Shown: in pieces, positions 1-13,300 of the stretch
How positions within the stretch are numbered: the first letter of the stretch is position 1
Layout: every line of letters starts with the position of its first letter
Source: Irpex lacteus
Lineage: Eukaryota; Basidiomycota; Agaricomycetes; Polyporales; Irpicaceae
Assembly (NCBI GenBank): GCA_001986395.2
Contig: MQVO02000007.1
Location: forward strand, 806,001 to 870,000
DNA length: 64,000 bases
Direction of reading: 5' to 3'
The notes under the pieces: model-generated
What the model saw: the letters and a program-made list of their open reading frames with translations, nothing else
Databases searched by the model: none
Told to the model about the DNA's origin: nothing
Program-made: the position numbers and the translations under genes

Positions 1-3000
1 ATTTTGTGTAAGAGCCCGTCTGCACACGCCATTCCTCGAAACAAGAACTCATAAGACACATTAGCTATGTGGACGAAGTGCAAGATAACCTCATGATTGA
101 TGCTTTGCGTAAGCTCTTCACAGAGTCTATACGAGGAGTTAGAAAATAATACTTTGCCAGTCATGCGCACATTGTGCAAGAATCCGAGCTTCGGTCTGTT
201 CTGGGCCGGTGATACCGCACAGACAATCTCTGCAGGTAGCTCGTTCCGGTTTGAAGCCCTCAAGTCCTTAATGTATCGAGTCGAGGTCCGTTGTTCGTGC
301 AAATCCACAAACTGTAGCTCATTCACAGAGGTCATGGTAGCAATCGCTCAACATTTCTGCCCCGACGAAGACACCCCAAGAGTTCCAACTTATTGCCAAC
401 TATCGATCCCATGGTGGTATTGTCAATGCTGCCCACTCAATAGTGAAGCTTCTTACGAGGTTCTGGCCGCAAACGATAGACACTCTGGCTGAAGAGCGGG
501 CTGAAGTGGACGGCGCGAAGCCGATATTCTTCACTGGTTGGGATCAAGATACGGTGCAGTATGAGCAGTTCTTGTTTGGAGCATCGTAAGTTATTCCGCT
601 TCATTCGATATTATGCAATTCTGATGATGTCTCAGAGGAAGTCAAATTGAATTCGGTGCTAATCAGTGCAAGTCAAATACGCTACTCTCTGTATCGTCGA
701 TAAGTTGACGTCGCCTACAGGTATTCTCGTGCGCGATGATGCTGCTCGCGATGAGCTACGAAAGCAAGTTGGAGATATCGGCACTGTACTGTGAGTGCTT
801 AACTCCTTCACATGCATCTTCGCATGCTGAAGAACATTAGCACGCTATATGAGAGCAAAGGCCTCGAATTCAACGACGTGAGTTTTGAGATTTCATAACG
901 CAACGACGTGCTTATCAAGAACGTTCATTAAATCTCCAGGTTTTGCTATACAACTTCTTTGAGGACTCGACCGTTGATGTTGGACAGTGGCGGGTAGTAC
1001 TAAACGCACTCCCAGAGCTTGACCGAGAGAGTTTGAGATGTCCGGCGTTCGACGAAAATCGACATAGTGGCGTCTGCAGAGAAGTGCGTTTCGACATCTG
1101 TTGTATGAGCTCTACACGAAGACTTACAATGCTCTACTTCAGCTCAAGTTCTTATACGTTGCCATCACAAGAGCGCGCCAAAACCTCTGGATCGCAGACT
1201 GCTCCGATAAAGGAGAACCTCTACGTGTGAGTCATTATCTTATGCCCTCAACCAGTTTTTTATATCTTTCCCGTGTACAGTTGTTCTGGTCTGCTCAAGG
1301 ACTTGTTAGCAATGTCTCGGCAGTTGGCACCGTACCCCACTTGGCTATCTCGTCAAGGCCGGATGAGTGGGCAGCGATGGCGCGAACCCTCTTCGACAAC
1401 AAGCGGTACTCACAGGCCAGTCGGGCCTTCGATCGGGCGAACATGCCGCGCGCACGAGACATCGCAGACGCTTATCATCGTCGAGAGATGGCTAGGCGCG
1501 TGCCAATCAATAGTAACTCGATCGTCAACCATAGAGGCCAGGCTTTCTTAGAGGCAGCACAGGCTTTCTCACTCTGCGCTGATGCGACACACTTGCCCAA
1601 GGAAAGGCTGGCGTATTCCCGAAACGCTGCTGAATGCTTCCTGGAAGCTTCAGAGATGAAAATGGCTGCCGAAGCATATATACGGGCCGAAGAGCATACC
1701 AAGGCAGCACAGGTCTTCCGCCAGGGTGGATTGTTTGATGAGGCCGTTGATACTATCGAGCAGTATGTCGAGAAGATCGAGCCCGCGGATGCGGAGAAGA
1801 TTCGCGATGTCGCTCGAATTCATTATTCTATCGAACAGAACCTTGAGTGAGTTATGTTTCTGGCTGATTTTAATGCCCTAAACTCAAGCTTTCTCTAGCC
1901 GCGCGACTAAACTCTTTGGCGATGTAGACGAGGCACTAGACTTCATGGAAGGCTTTGGCTTTGACGTTGCAAGAGTTAACTTGCTAGAACAATACGGCCG
2001 TATTCAAGAAGCTGCGGAAATTCATCTAGCAGAAGGACGAACGCTGGAAGCGATCCGACTCCTACTGTCAGGACAGCAGGAGGGGAATCAGGAACTACCC
2101 TCGTGTTTGGAACGCTACTTCTCACAGGGTATATGGGAAAACCTCTCCTTCGGTATTAGTCTTGAAGCTGCGACCAGCCGATCTCGCTCTCAGCTGCAGG
2201 AGTTGCTTTCACTCTCTAAAGAAGCTGTAATGCATAGCATGTATTCAGCCACCAGCAGGACCGTCGACGAGGTATGTCTCGCCCCATGTATGATGTAATT
2301 GAGTAGTTGTATTGACCACGTCGCTCTAGTTTGCTCTTGTGCGAGCAATTTTGGACCACAACACTCTGCAGCTACGTGTACTAGCCGACAGGTTCATCCG
2401 TACACACACCGATCCTGGAACAGGTGCTCTGTGCTTGGATGTCGCATTGCGCGACTGGGCGCAGCTCGAGAAGGCTACGACGAACGTCATGCTCGAGACA
2501 GTGCAAGCATTCTCGACATATGTCAACGAATTGCTGCAAATGTCTTCCGACATGAATCCGGCTGAGAACGTAGTCCTTCAGAGAATCTTTGGGTTCTATC
2601 CGACCCCCGAGACCGAGCATCTGGCCACCGTCCCAGCCGGCACCATGTTGCATGCGTATATAGTCAATCCAGACACTCGCTGGGTTCGGACTGTATCGAC
2701 TAACAACGATGGCTGCGTTCTGAACCCATGGGAGCTGTCTAGAGTCTTCCAGGATATGCTTCGTGACCAGCTTCTCCAAAGAACACGCGGCGAGAACTCT
2801 GCGTGCCTTCAAGCTCCTTCGCTCCGCATGTGTCCAGCGTATATGATGTTCGGTGAACGTGACTCAAAACACCGTTGCAGCAGCAGCCATGATCCACAAG
2901 GGACTCACATGGGAGCGCTTCGATTGCGATTCCGCTTGCTTCTACAACAGATAATCACGTATCAACTAGCGAGCGTCTTCGAAAGGAGAATCGAGAAGGC

Positions 3001-5270
3001 GAAGCAAAGGAGGTACGTATTCGCACAGGTCACTGAAGTAAATGACTGTCTGACTGCCAAATTAGGCGATGGATTTCGCGCCTGTATGAGGCTTACTTTC
3101 CTGTCTACGGCAAGGCCGGATCGGCAATCGATGTGGATCTGACTGCCATTCCAGAGGCTGAAAAGGGTTTCCAGGTCATTAGGGAATGGATACGTGATCT
3201 TCTCCTTGAACAGCGCTTCGAGATGATGGGACCCTGGCCATTCTTGACTTTCATAGTGGAATTAGTCACTCTCACTTGGAGGCTCGAGAAACAGAACACT
3301 GTGCAGCTCCTCAGACGAGCTCCCTGCATTACCATCGACAGGCCTGTGGACTTCATCCGCAACGGACACAGGTATATAGTGTGGGATCTTCTGGATTTTC
3401 TCAGCCTTTCAAGTACCACCTCGTTGTCTGCAGGCGTTTTATTCATCAAGTGAGTTTACAGCTCAGATGTATTTTCCAGTCCATCTAATCACTGTTTTAT
3501 CTCGCATTACTAGGAGTGTGTGCGACAAACATCTACCTATCGATGCAAACGTTCTTTGCCACATTGTTGAGCTCCTCTGTGCCGCTTTTGTGATCGGACG
3601 TCGTTTGCGAATACGTGCCTCGCTCCACGACATCACCATGAGCAGGCGCCTTCTGGCTAGGCTGTGCACGAATGAGAAGCTGAAGGAGCAGGAATCTCAT
3701 ATGCTCAAGCTCCTCGTGACTCTCATGTGCGCGCTCCTTCGTGAGATGTATACTGGCACCTCAGGTCAGTACGACCCTATTCAGAACTCGTAACGAATTG
3801 CACTCATTCCTTTTCAGAGTTTTTGCTCTACGATCGGTCGTCGCATATTGACAATCAGGTCCGTAATATATTTGTCATGCGAATGTGAGTTTCTACAGGT
3901 CTTCTGGCTATATCTGCCTTTCTGACGACTATTTCCATAGCTGCAAGAGCCTCACTCTTCGTAAGTAGATATCATGGAGCCTGCAGTTTATCCACTCTGA
4001 ATCTGGAGGATATAGTCGGCTACAACATCAATGATCCCCTATTGCACTCCTTGATCCTGCAACAGTTCACTTCATTCAGGAGTCTTAATATACGGCCTGA
4101 TGCAAGATACTCCCGTATATTCCAGCGGTATGTGGTCGCTATCTCACAAATGAGCCGGAGGTCTAATTTACTATAACCCAGATATGTCGAAGCCACATCG
4201 TGGGCAGATTTGGTTCGTGCAGTTAGGAATACTGGCTCGTACGAGAAAAATACCCCGGAGGAATTGGTTCATCTGAAAGAAGCAAGCAGACTTCGTGATT
4301 CTCCCTACGATGTCTTTGGCACTAGATCTGTCGTGTATAAAAATATTGGCGACATCCCCACACTTCTCCGAGGGGACACCCCTCTGCGCCCTACCACGGC
4401 CGCTCGAGATACTCCCATCCCTCCACCATCCTCTTCTGACCACCGCGGTATTGATTCGGATCGTCTTAAGCAACAAACAGAGCGCGATGCCGTTGAGGAT
4501 GGAGTCGAGATGCCAGTTTCCGCCGACGTGGAAGACGCTGGAATTGCTGAACCTGATATCACGGCAGGAGGTGCGGATACGAACCAGGATCAACACACCG
4601 TAGTTCCGCCAACGACGCACGAAATACAAGCTGTCACTTTTTTGGCACGCTTGTATCGCAAAAAGTTAATTCGTAAACAGTCCGCAGCCGAAAAAGGAGT
4701 GGTGGCAGAAACAAATCGCTTGTATCAAACCTTCCAAGAGAGCCCTCACCTCGAGACAATGCCAACACGCTACAGATTGCTATTCCTCGGCCCACTGCCC
4801 CTCGTCATACTCTGTTTACGAACTATGGCCACTCACATCGCAAACGCCAAGGCTCAGATCAGAACGCGTATGGCTCTTGCCCCTCATTCCGACTACGAGA
4901 GGATTGGGGCGCAGATGGCACAAACCAAGTGAGTAAACGCTTCCATATTTGGTCATCTCGTATCTTATGACGGGGGACCAGTGCGATAGACCGGCAGGTT
5001 CAACGTCTGAAGAAGCTGTTAGAACCCAAATCCGAATTTCACCTATCAGCGTCAGAGGAGGAGTTACGAGCGTACGTCCAAGAAGTTGCAAACATTGCCA
5101 GCGAACATCCTCGTGCGATCGAGGGTATGGAGTCAGAGCTCAAGATGGCTGTTGAAGGAATTGTACAGGCACCTGCACCAAAGAAGGTTAAGCCTACGAG
5201 CCCTATGGCCAAGAAGCCGGAGTTGGTGATGGATTCTGAGGATGACTATGATATACACTTATACGAATAG
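1..5270 (+). CDS. UvrD-like helicase/TPR giant protein, copy 1 (5' end outside window)
   Basis: This is the C-terminal two-thirds of a superfamily 1 (UvrD/PcrA-type) ATP-dependent helicase fused to a long helical region. Visible SF1 motifs, in order: motif II YVDEVQDN (about 69-92), motif III AGDTAQTIS (about 204-230), motif IV NYRSHGG (about 400-420), motif V LYESKGLEFND (about 845-880), and motif VI YVAITRARQNLWI (about 1155-1195). A TPR-like helical region follows (about 1360-1850 and 1900-2270), then a cysteine/histidine cluster (about 2830-2892), a basic IQ-like segment (LARLYRKKLIRK) and a hydrophobic stretch near 4780-4815. The stop is TAG at 5268-5270. The Walker A motif and N-terminus lie left of the window. 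Two features differ from copy 3: motif II reads DEVQD instead of DEAQD, and the second Cys of the CCCH-type cluster is missing. All exons examined are joined by normal GT-AG introns and I saw no clear disabling mutation. The biological role of this family is not known to me; the TRANK1-like helicases are the nearest comparison (inference). Confidence 0.85.
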
Positions 5271-7330
5271 ACGAAGGGAGGGCAGGTTGTATGTGCTCTG
5301 TCGAATAGCCAGATCGGTTGCTTCGGCTGTGTACCAATGTTTGGTATCAATGGATGTGTCTTTTTAGGAGAAAAATAGCCACGAACCAATGTTATCTCTT
5401 TTCTCTAAAACATGGCGATATACAACGCACTTCTAGCATAACAGGGAATAACTGATGACAGGCGAACTTTCTCTACGCCATCATCCTTGCGCATGCCTAC
5501 TGCTGAAGTTCATTATATAAAAATACATCAGCCTACGAGCATATGACACAGCAACCAACGGCATGATAGTCAGTCTAAGTACAAATCGGTACATCGAAGT
5601 CTGCCACAGGCGTCCATGAGAACAAGCAATTAAATATCAGAGTGTCAGTGGAGCGGGATATGCTCAAAAAGGAACCAGATAGTTTATATGAGGGAAAGCC
5701 ATATTTGGATAAAATTTGGAGCTGAGCGGCTGAAATAGAAAATGCGGACGGAAATAGATACCGTGGCGGGAAGGGAGTAGTGATCGTATAATTGCCCTTT
5801 TAGGAAATACTCTGGCGCTACCGCTCGTCCGAGGTGGCCCGTGCCTTCACCTTCATCGCCAACTATCGTCTCCTCAATGGGAAATACTACCAACGAAGCA
5901 CGTTACCTCACATTTTTACGGTTCGTGTTTTGTTTCCTTCGACATTGGTCATCAACTCACAAAATCAAACCTAGGAAGGCTCCGAAACGTTGCAATGTAA
6001 CCACACTCAGGCTTCTATCTGAACGCGCTATCGATTCGGATCCTTATATATCAAATAATTCAAAATTTGCCTGCAGCAAGAGTGCCAACCACAACGATAC
6101 GAACTACCAGACTACCTATATCCATCCTGTCGCGAATACTACATTGGTCTATGGGTTCCATTCAAGTTGCTCTGCTGGGGACGGATTGTCAATCACTACA
6201 GCGTCTACGACAAGAAAATTGAATCATTTTTTTCTCGCAAACTAACAGTCCTTCTCTAATAGAAAACTTCACGTCTGAACCGCAAGACGAAAACGAAAAG
6301 GTGGCAAAGGAGGAGGACATACTTCGCTCCAGAGCGGGAATGATAAGTCTAAGAACTCATATGAGTCTTAAACACTTTGTCATCCTGAGTCAGAGATAGC
6401 TGTGCAGAACTACACCAAGCTCTTGAAGAAAGCCGAATAGTTCGATGATCAACTTGAACGCGAACATGAGTCACATGGTATCACAACGTACAGCAACTAC
6501 ATACGTGTCCGGGTTCTGACGGTTTGAGTGAGAAAGATAATCCTTGGCATGAACGTTGCGGGGCAGTTTCGCGACGGCAGTGAGTCTTGGAAAGTATTGA
6601 GTAGCCCCTTGAGTTACTAGTAGACAACCGATCCGAGGACGCTGACGGTGCAAGCGTAGAAGTAGTTAAGAAGTTTGTTTAGCAGCATAGGTATCTACTA
6701 TGTTCATCTACTAGTCACTCGCGTTGTGATGGCCACAGTTGGCTACACTCATGGACAAGGTCTTAGGTGAGTCGGACAGGTTTTAGTCCGAGTCATTGTT
6801 ATTCATGATCAGATGAGTAATGGCAAATGACGTCCACGTGGCCGGTTGCATCTGATGTGACAGCTGTGACCACTCGCCGTGTCACAACACTAGCACTTCA
6901 GTAACTTCAACGGTTCTTCAAGTTGCTACAACGCTGTCCAGCTCAGTTCTTCGTAATTCGGCTTCTTGCAATTCCTCTGCCAAATGTCAACAAATGGCCT
7001 GTAGTGCGGGAGGTGATCCTGTACACAAGTTGCTCTCTCCGAAGGAGACGCTACATCATGTCCGAGTCCCCACCGGTGGGTAAAGAACTTTAATATCCTG
7101 AGATTCCAAAAACCTTATGTGCTCGAGGCGAATAGGAAGGCCAGTGGATATCGCGCAGCAAAGGAAGTTGATACATGCCACGCCGCATGATGGATGGCGT
7201 GCGATAAGACTTATAAGTGTAAATTTCTCCTCGGGGCCACTGGTCAACGTTCAACCTTTCCTTTTCACCCCAAGCATCCCGTCGTTTTGTCTCCCACCGA
7301 CTTTTCAAAACTTATCACCTCAATCTCTAA
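5271..7330. other. Intergenic region between helicase copies 1 and 2
   Basis: About 2 kb with no convincing gene. Open stretches such as 5841-6245 (+) have no recognisable motif and no supporting splice structure. The right end must hold the promoter of helicase copy 2 and carries the conserved block at 7111-7134. Confidence 0.6.
7111..7134 (+). promoter_or_regulatory. Conserved block upstream of helicase copy 2
   Basis: The block starts AACCTTATGTGCTCGAGGC and lies about 200 bases before the copy 2 start codon. A near match with three differences in 24 bases lies at 18211-18234, about 150 bases before the copy 3 start. The surrounding sequence is much more divergent. This suggests either a shared control element or a remnant of the duplicated 5' region. 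Its function is inferred, not shown. Confidence 0.4.
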
Positions 7331-10300
7331 ATGCCTATCGACCTACTTGAAAGGAAGAATAATCGGAGCCGGGCTCTCTTGAGTGCAACTCTTCTTGATC
7401 CTACGCTCCTGCAGGATGAGATCGCCCTCGAGAACGCCGTGGGTGTTCTCGAAGGTCATCTCAAGGACCCAAGAGCAGATAAACAATCCTTGTTGACGGA
7501 ATTGATGTCAAAGAATAACCTGTTTGCATGTGTCTTCTCTGGTAAGTAGCGATCGTATCTTTTGTGCTGAGCTTACCTAGATTCGGACGATAGCTATGAG
7601 CGATGAGGCGGCAAATGCAACAAAGCAGTACATCATCAATGTATTCCCAACAAAGGCGCTGGTTTTTGAGGAGTCACTGTCCTTGTCACTTCTGGTCCAA
7701 CTATCACAATATTTCTGGTACCACAATTTTCCTGCACCAACAGAGTATTACCACTGGGTACAGATGTCGAGAGCTGCTCTCGAATCGATGGTCTCCTCGA
7801 ACCCTATTAGCACTGAACAGCCGAAGAGTTCACCGGCAGCAGAACAGGTTGAAGTCGAATTCGAGGGCCTGACCCTCACTCAGTGGACGTCCCAGGGCGA
7901 TCGGAAGATCGCCAAGCGCGCGGCTAATGCGATACCTAGCGTCGACGTGAAACTCTTCGGAAAACTCGACCTCAAGCCACCTCGCTCAGCTAAAGATGTC
8001 ATCGAGGTGGAAACTCGGTTACTGGGCGACTTGAAGGATATTCTGGTGGTAAGTTGTGTCACAGGTGACGTCTCTATATCCAACTATAATTTGTAATTTT
8101 GCATAGCACTATCTGGAGGTTCTTCGCGAGCCACGCCTCGTTCCCACCTTCAAGACGGCGTACATTGCTCTGCCTACGACAGCTTCGCCTAATGACGAGA
8201 CCAGACATACCAGCAGCATCGATAAGACGGCCGACGTTACTAACACTGATGCTGCACGGCCTGTAACCTATGCCAACATCCTGCCGTTGAGGGCAACGTT
8301 GAACTTCGATCCGATTGATGGCTTTGGCGACTGGCACATTTTGCTCTCAACTCGAGCGAATCAAGACTTGCGGGACGCGAGGCACCAAGACGCGAAGCGT
8401 TTCATCACTTATGTGAAGAAAATTAGGTATGGGATAATGACACGTCTGCTATCGGCGCAGCTGACTCCCTACCGAAGGGAGTTGTCGAAAGGACATTTCT
8501 CAGCCAATAATCACAACCGGTTCGTCGGCAACGATGGTGACATTCCTGTCTATGAGGCGAAAATGATAGGCAACAGTCGTTTGGTGGTATGCTTTGCTTA
8601 TTCTCTGTGTAATATGGCGAATGCTCATTCTTCACACAGTACCAGATTGACTGTATCAGAGAATTCGATGATTCAGTGCGTTCTAGTCTCTACGATCCAA
8701 GTCGAAACTGACTACTTTGCACCAGAATGAACGTCAAGGTAAAAGTCACGCCTATCTAACCTCTTTGGAAACTGTTTGCTTATGTCAACCTCAGTCATCA
8801 AGATTTTTGGTATCTATACTCACGCACAGCTCAAGCAAGACAAGCAGGCCTGGCACAACGTCAGCAAACATCTCTCTGGTAGAGGGAGCGAATACAGGAG
8901 GCGGTGCGTAGGACCACGAGCTGTTCTCCATGGTTTACTAATACGTGCATATCTCTTCAGGTGCATTTATCGCGTGGAACCTGTCAACCAGGGAGATAGC
9001 TTGGTGTTTTCGCCGGCCACTTTCCCCCTGAGTATTGAACAGCAGGGTCTCAGCTCGTCAGCCGAGCTTCAATATCTCAAACCGGCAGAACAGCAAGATG
9101 TACGTAGCTGAGTCATTTTATCTGCGTTCGCTACTCTGTAATGACACATGATACAGCTACACGAGCGCCTGGTGTAAGTGAATGTCGCGACTTCTAGCAG
9201 ATGTTCCGACTAACCTACCGTAGCCTTGAAAAGTTTTCGGCATTCTCTCAGGTAAGATATAGCCTTTTAGATGTGTCCACATCTCACAGTCTTTCCTATA
9301 GGCACTTCTCAACAGTAAGCATCGTTGGGATAATGTAGCATAAAACAAACCACTGACATTCTTGATAGACATCTTGGCCGAGGAAGACGCCGCACATGTC
9401 TTCCTACTGTCGTAAGTGCTACATCAGTGTCCCTTAGTATGCATACTAATCCATGGTATCTAGCCCTACGGAGCAAGACATCGTAAGGCATGTCGGCTCC
9501 TGCTACGTGTACGGCAGAAGTGGTACCGGGTAGGCTCAATGGAGTTGATGATACATGTTGAATATCTCACTTCCTTGGATAGTAAAACCACAACTATGGT
9601 CTACAAGATTCTTGGAATTGAACGCGCGCACGAAATTATCCGTACCGAATATGACGCAGACGCCCTCCGCCCTCGCCAACTGTTTGTCACTTATTCTCGA
9701 GTTCTCGCAGAGAAAGTTCAAGAGTTTTATGCCAAGTTGGCCCTGGAGAAGGCTGCTGCCGGGAGAACTGCTCGAGAGTCCACAAGGCTCGCTGTCATGA
9801 AGATCGATCAAGACGGTCAAGGCCTCGTCGACAAAGACGAAGAAGAATTCTACCATGGAACACTGCCTCGTTCTTTCAGCAAGCTAACCGACGAACATTT
9901 TCCCCTGTTCATTACCTTCGATCAGGCAAGTAGTTCCTTCATATCTGGACGAGCGCTCTAACTATGCTCCTGGCCACGCATAGCTCTCTCGCCTGCTACA
10001 AGCAGATCAGGACCAAGCTCGCAGCCGAACTTTCGCTGCACGAAATCTTGAAGAGGATACAGACTTAGCAGACGAGTATAATGATACGACCGAACACGCA
10101 CTGCAGCGTCGGAAGACATTTGTATCATATATCAAGTTTTACAACGAATACTGGCGTCATCTTCCCCAGAACCTGACGAAGAATCTCGGTGTGTATCTCT
10201 GAAAAGATATATTCCTGGTCACTGGGAGTCACTCATGTACTAAGCAGATCCCGCTCTGGTTTTTGCCGAGATTATGGGTACGCCATGCATGAAATGAGTA

Positions 10301-13300
10301 AGTAGTGTGTGCACAACTAAAGCTCTTTATGTAGGTGTCATCAAGGGATCTGAAGAATCGATTCTGACTGAGAAGGGATTCCTTGAGCGTGATACGTACA
10401 TCAACCTGAGTCATCGTAGCCAGGCTACCTTCGCTACTTGCCGGGAGGTGGTATACTCGCTTTTCCAGGCTTACACGAAGCGGAAGCAGGAACGTCGGGA
10501 GTGGGACGCCGCAGACAGGTAGGGCTATTTTCAAGTTGATTGTTGGAGGGATCTGCATTTACCGCGCATTTCAGAACTCACTCGATCATCCGGGGACTGC
10601 GGGAATTTGGTGTGCCCGGGAGGAAAGTCGACTTTATGTAAGCGCCTGATTTACTGCCTTTCTTCGATTTATTCATGCTGGACGTAGCTATATCGATGAA
10701 GCTCAGGACAATCTTCTAGTAGACGCTTTGAGTAAGTATAAGACAGCTATATATACAAGAATGCATACTGACAGGTACAATAGTCCTGCGGTCCATGTGC
10801 AAGAGCTCGTCCGGGCTCTTCTGGGCGGGCGACACAGCTCAAACAATTTCCGCCAGTAGTTCTTTCCGTTTTGAAGAACTCAAGGCGTTCTTGTTCCGTG
10901 TTGAGAAGTCCTTGACATCAATCCCTGACGAATTTAAACTCACCGTCAATTATCGTTCACACGGCGGTATCGTCAGAGCTGCACATTCCGTTGTGCATCT
11001 CATCTCGACATTCTGGCCACACGCAATTGATTCACTCCCTGAGGAGAAGGGTATCGTTGACGGCGCCAAGCCAGTATTTTTTACAGGTCAGGGACAAGAT
11101 AGAAGCCGATTCGAAGAGTTCTTCTTTGGCGCCCCGTAAGTCGTTCTGCGAGATCGAAACCAGAAATGTCTAACTGTTAGAAGAGAAAGTCAGATTGAAT
11201 TTGGAGCCAATCAATGCAAGTACTAGCGATACGTTTCTCAGCCACATTTCTCAGATATTAAGTAGGCATTCTTGTTCGCGACGATGCTGCTCGCAAGAAG
11301 CTCCTGAAGCCAGGAGAGGATGTGGGAACAGTGCTGTGAGTCTTAAATATTGCCCATTCAGTCTGTTTACCGTGCTGAACGAGTACGTCTAGGACCTTGT
11401 ACGAGAGCAAAGGTCTCGAGTTTAATGACGTAAGCTCTCCACTAAAATCATCCATGTTTACATACCAATGGATCAGACAGGTCCTTCTATACAACTTCTT
11501 CGAAGACTCAACGGTCGATGCGAATCAGTGGCGAGTGATACTGAATGCGTTGCCTAGTGAAGAGCGTATCAGGTGCCCAATATTCGATGACACACGTCAC
11601 AACGGTGTATGCAGGGAGGTAAGGCCCTTATCTTGAGATCAGGACTCTATATGGTATTCACCAAATCCCTGTCAATCAGCTGAAGTTTCTTTATGTTGCC
11701 ATCACGAGAGCACGTCAGAATCTCTGGATTGCAGACTCCTCTGAGAAGGGCGAGCCTCTGCGCGTAAGTTTCTATCACAGGCTTTCATCTCACGCTAATT
11801 GTCCCGTCCATCCCATACAGCTGCTCTGGACAAGACAAGGCCTCGTCGAAAGTGCATCTGCCTCTCAGGATATGCGTAGTCTAGCTACTGGCAAGAAGTC
11901 GTTAGCCCACGAGTGGGCAAAGACAGGAAAACTGCTCTTCGATAACAAGCAGTTCTCTCAAGCTAGTCAGGCTTTCGGAAAGGCCGGCCTTTTCCACGAG
12001 AAAGACATCGCTGCTGCATACTATCGTCGAGAGGTGGCGCACCGCACACCGCAGGGTCGTAGCTCAGCCTCAGATCCCAGACGTCAAGCTTTTCTGGAAG
12101 CTGCTGAAGCGTTCTCACTTTGTGCAAATGTGACGCCCTTGGCGAAAGCCAGACTATCTTACTATCGTAACTCTGCTGAGTGCTACCAGGAAGCTTCGGA
12201 GATCAAGAAGGCAGGCGAGATGTACTTACTGGCTGAAGAACATACCGAGGCAGCCAAGGTCTTCCGTAAAGGGGGGCTATTTGATGAAGCTGTGGATACT
12301 ATCGACAAGTACTCCGAGCAAATCGAACCAGCGGATGCAGAGAAAATTCGGGATGTCGCGAAAATTCATTATTCTCTGGAACAAAACCTCGAGTAAGTCT
12401 ATGTTTTTCATAAATTAGATAATTTGCTCGATGAGGCTGATCTTTTGTCTAGTCGTGCAACCATGCTATTCTCTGACGTTGACAAGGCATTGGAGTTCAT
12501 GGACGATTATGGTTTCAATGTTGCTAGAGTTGAGCTACTGGAGCGATACGGCCGACTACGCGAAGCGGCAGAGATCCATATTGCAGAAGGACGCACCATC
12601 GAGGCAATTCAACTTCTGCTGCGTGACAAGGCGGCAGCCGAGTCACAGTTTTTGTTAGAACGTATTTTGCTCAAGAGCATCCGGCAATATTTTGTGTTTG
12701 GAATGCCTTTGAGGATCGAGGAGGATGCAACGCGCTCCCAGCTACAGCACCTGCTACGTTTGGCCGAGGAAGCCGTTAAGTATGGAGCACTCTCTTCTCG
12801 AGCCGTCGATGAGGTGAATCTTTATTGTATGTTTTTCCAGCAATCATACTCAAAGTACCCTTATGTAGCTGTCTCTGTGCAGAGCAATCTTGAACAATGA
12901 CCACACGGCGCTACACACGTTGGCCGACAAGTTCATTCGAAAGCATGGTGACCTTGCATCAGCGGTCCTCTGTCTAGATTATGTCTTTCAAACTTGGACG
13001 CATATCGAGAGCGCTGCGGCTAACGTCGTTTGGACATCTCTAGAAAGGTTCTCTCTCTACACGCGCGAGTTACAGCAGATGCCGTTCGAGAGGAATCTAC
13101 CAGGAAACGAACATCTCCAGAGGCTTTTCGGCTTTTATCCCAACCCCGACGCCGAAGATTTGGTCGTTATTCCAACCGCCACCTTAGTGTATCAGTTTCT
13201 CACTACCTGGCAAGGGAGTAACCGATATCGGATCATATCAGTAAGGGAAGATGCCTTTGTGCTGACCTCCTGGGGACTGCCTGCGGTGTTGAAGGCAGCC

